DNA from: an uncultured Collinsella sp.
GTDB lineage: Bacteria > Actinomycetota > Coriobacteriia > Coriobacteriales > Coriobacteriaceae
NCBI GenBank assembly: GCA_937997605.1
Contig: CALLFD010000400.1
Span: 1-6,770 of the forward strand
DNA length: 6,770 nt
Direction: 5' to 3'
Below the pieces are notes generated by a model. It saw only the letters and a program-made list of their open reading frames with translations, was not told where the DNA came from and ran no database searches. The position numbers were made by a program, and so were the translations under genes. Positions 5,062 to 6,770 of the stretch are shown in pieces; position 1 is the stretch's first letter; each line of letters opens with the position of its first letter.

Positions 5062-6486
5062 CTATGCGAATGGCTCGTCCTGCTGTATGGGAAACGTCAC
5101 CGTAATGGTGGTTCCCACGCCCAACTCGCTCGACAGATCGAGCGTGGCGTGATGATACAGGGCCGCATGCTTGACAATGGCAAGCCCCAGACCGGTTCCG
5201 CCGCGTGCCTTGGACCTACTCTTGTCTACGCGATAGAACCGCTCAAATACCTTGCCCTGTTCTTCAGGCGCGATACCGATTCCCGTGTCGGCGACCGCGA
5301 GGAACGGATGACCTTCGTCGTTGGTGCCGCACTGCAGCGTAACCGTACCGCCGGGTCGATTGTAGCGGATGGCGTTGCTTGCCAGATTATAGATGAGCTC
5401 GTCGATCAAGCGCGACACGCCTTCGATGACCACAGGCTTGGTCTCATGACTTATCGTCACATTCGCCTGACGGGCGACCTGTTCAAGACGCTGCTCAACC
5501 GCGTAGATGGCACGCGAGAGCTCAATAGGCTCCGTGGATCCAATGGGCACCGCCTCGCCCTCAGTTGCACGCTCGGCCTCGTCCAAGTTAGACAGCGTAA
5601 GGATATCGTTGACAAGCGCTGCCAAGCGGCCCGCCTCACGATAGATGCGACCGCCAAAGTTGCGCAGGTCGTCCTCGCCCTCGACCATGCCGTTTGCGAT
5701 GAGCTCGGCATAGCCCGAAATCGCCGTAAGCGGCGTCTTGAGCTCATGGGTGATATTCGCCGTGAACTCGCGGCGCATACGGTCGTTGTCCGCCAGCACC
5801 GCCATTTGGCGCTTGAGTTCCTGGCGCTGCGACTCGATACGCTCAAGCATGGGGACCATCTCGGCATAGGCGTGCTCATAGCTACGGCGTGGGTGGTCCA
5901 AATCCACCTCTTGCAACGGCGCGATGATGGCACGGGACTCGCGGCGCGCCATAAAAAACGAGAGTACCGCACCCGCTGCTGCGATAAGCAGCATCGGCGC
6001 CACCATCGACAGCAAAATCGCCGCAACGCCAGGCTGGGCCTGCGCCAAGCGGACAACCTGGCCGTTATCAAGGGCGACAGCGCGATACAGCATAATCTCG
6101 TCGAGCGTAGAGCTTGCGCGCTCCGCGGAACCCAAACCACTCTCAAAGGCCTCGATGACCTCGGGGCGATCGCCATGGTTGGGCAGTGTGGAAGGCGACG
6201 CCTCGTTGTCGTAGGCAACCGATCCATCCTTGTTAATCAGCGTGATGCGCAAGTCCTCGCGATCGAGGCTACGCAAGAACGGGATGGGCTCCTGCTGCTC
6301 GTCGAGGGCGGCAGCAATGAGCTCGGTTTCCTGCGCCAGATTGGCACTCGTGGCATCCGCCAAGGTGTTTTGCACAAAGAACGCACCCAGCACCGTAAAC
6401 GCCACGATAACCGCCATGGCGCAGACAAAGATCGTCACAAAAACGCGGTGCGACAGCGTATGTTTTCCCTGGGGGGCGAAGACCAC
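5062..6486 (-). CDS. PhoR-type membrane sensor histidine kinase
   Basis: This 474-residue membrane kinase should detect an extracytoplasmic signal, autophosphorylate H247 and pass the phosphate to the response regulator encoded immediately upstream. The first membrane segment spans about 16-38. An extracytoplasmic PAS/Cache-like sensor domain (39-156) includes ITLINKDGSVAYDN (81-94), and a second membrane segment spans about 157-179. A short degenerate HAMP-like linker follows. The catalytic motifs are complete: H box FTANITHELKTPLT (241-254), N box YNLASNAIRYN (366-376), G1 DTGIGI (400-405), F box FERFYR (414-419) and G2 GGTGLGLAIV (429-438). The start is GTG, chosen because GGAGGA at 6494-6499 sits 7 bases upstream and the gap to the regulator stop is only 3 bp. 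The ligand is unknown; similarity to phosphate-responsive PhoR is structural and does not establish the signal. Confidence 0.95.
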   Translation of the reverse strand: MVFAPQGKHTLSHRVFVTIFVCAMAVIVAFTVLGAFFVQNTLADATSANLAQETELIAAALDEQQEPIPFLRSLDREDLRITLINKDGSVAYDNEASPSTLPNHGDRPEVIEAFESGLGSAERASSTLDEIMLYRAVALDNGQVVRLAQAQPGVAAILLSMVAPMLLIAAAGAVLSFFMARRESRAIIAPLQEVDLDHPRRSYEHAYAEMVPMLERIESQRQELKRQMAVLADNDRMRREFTANITHELKTPLTAISGYAELIANGMVEGEDDLRNFGGRIYREAGRLAALVNDILTLSNLDEAERATEGEAVPIGSTEPIELSRAIYAVEQRLEQVARQANVTISHETKPVVIEGVSRLIDELIYNLASNAIRYNRPGGTVTLQCGTNDEGHPFLAVADTGIGIAPEEQGKVFERFYRVDKSRSKARGGTGLGLAIVKHAALYHHATLDLSSELGVGTTITVTFPIQQDEPFA

Positions 6487-6489
6487 GGG

Positions 6490-6770
6490 TTACTCCTCCG
6501 ATGCGGTGGCCACAGTGTCGTCGCCTTCGGCACCATCACCGGCAGAAGGCTCGGCCAAGCGGTAGCCCACGCCGCGCACGGTCTCGATGGCGCCGGCATG
6601 CTCGCCCAATTTTTGGCGAAGCGTCTGCACGTGCACGTCAACGGTGCGCGAACCGCCGTCGAAGTCCCAACCCCACACGCTCTGCAGCAACGACTCGCGG
6701 GAAAAGACCACGCCGGGCTTGCGCATGAGGTACTCGAGCAGGTCGAACTCGCGCAGGGTGAGCTTAAGCG
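6490..6770 (-). CDS. OmpR/PhoB-family response regulator, C-terminal part only
   Basis: This is the DNA-binding partner of the downstream histidine kinase. The reading frame stays open to the window edge, so only the last 92 full codons are present. The receiver domain with its phospho-acceptor aspartate lies outside. The visible part is a winged-helix effector domain: LTLREFDLLEYLMRKPG, then FSRESLLQSVWGWDF, a recognition helix region RTVDVHVQTLRQKLG, and the terminal hairpin TVRGVGYRLAEP. A methionine at 6724-6726 is internal to the domain and is not a start. After the fold, an acidic tail of about 18 residues (ending SEE) has no clear family counterpart. The two GAG codons at its end supply the kinase's ribosome site. 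Target genes are unknown; the cps cassette downstream is a candidate by position. Confidence 0.95.
   Translation of the reverse strand, partial: LKLTLREFDLLEYLMRKPGVVFSRESLLQSVWGWDFDGGSRTVDVHVQTLRQKLGEHAGAIETVRGVGYRLAEPSAGDGAEGDDTVATASEE
6494..6499 (-). promoter_or_regulatory. Strong ribosome site that decides the GTG start of the histidine kinase
   Basis: GGAGGA, made by the last coding bases of the regulator gene, lies 7 bases before the GTG at 6484-6486. The regulator TAA falls between the site and the start, which indicates translational coupling of regulator and kinase. Confidence 0.75.

Noticed and set aside
6490..6726. A short 78-residue protein starting at the ATG at 6724-6726
   Set aside because: The reading frame continues upstream to the window edge with classic winged-helix residues, so this methionine is internal to a response regulator cut by the window.
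1..6770. CRISPR array, tRNA/rRNA gene, insertion sequence, phage or defence genes
   Set aside because: No regularly spaced repeats, tRNA-like cloverleaf, rRNA core sequence, transposase or phage-type protein was found on either strand.

Overview
The window looks like part of an actinobacterial chromosome of the class Coriobacteriia, most likely Collinsella or a close relative. That is inferred from the G+C-rich codon use (third positions mostly C or G), the actinobacterial/Firmicute mix of gene families, and short GGGAC/GTCCC-type intergenic repeats that resemble ones I recall from Collinsella. No marker gene here fixes the species. Every convincing gene is on the minus strand, so transcription runs from position 6770 towards position 1.

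In transcription order, the window opens inside an OmpR/PhoB-type response regulator (C-terminal DNA-binding half only, 6490-6770). It is followed 3 bp later by a PhoR-type membrane histidine kinase (5062-6486, GTG start, strong GGAGGA ribosome site). A 195-bp gap holds a probable terminator for the two-component pair, two further small dyads and a weak candidate promoter. Next comes a compact polysaccharide-control cassette: a Wzz/CpsC-type membrane modulator (4210-4866), a CpsD-type bacterial tyrosine kinase with a C-terminal tyrosine cluster (3470-4207), and a CpsB-type PHP-fold phosphotyrosine phosphatase (2802-3452). An ElaA-like GNAT acetyltransferase (2263-2763) follows 38 bp later and may be the last cistron of this operon. 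A 202-bp gap then carries a repeat-like palindrome and the leader of htpG. The full-length Hsp90 chaperone HtpG (36-2060) follows, and a perfect 12-bp hairpin lies directly after its stop.

The two-component pair probably senses an extracytoplasmic signal. Its target is unknown, but the adjacent co-oriented cps cassette is an obvious candidate. The kinase, modulator and phosphatase would form a phosphorylation cycle that sets the length or export of a capsule or exopolysaccharide. No glycosyltransferase, flippase, polymerase or LCP ligase gene is visible in the window, so the cassette must act on machinery encoded elsewhere. HtpG is a stress chaperone and its link to the cps genes is probably positional only.

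The region is mostly ordinary. The points most worth checking are: the htpG 5' leader, which can fold as a GNRA-capped GC hairpin ending in five U residues and, immediately after, as a structure in which those U residues mask the Shine-Dalgarno (a fourU-like thermometer or attenuator); a CpsB that ends early where a repeat-like tract begins; and a tyrosine kinase whose EX2RX2R oligomerisation motif looks degenerate.
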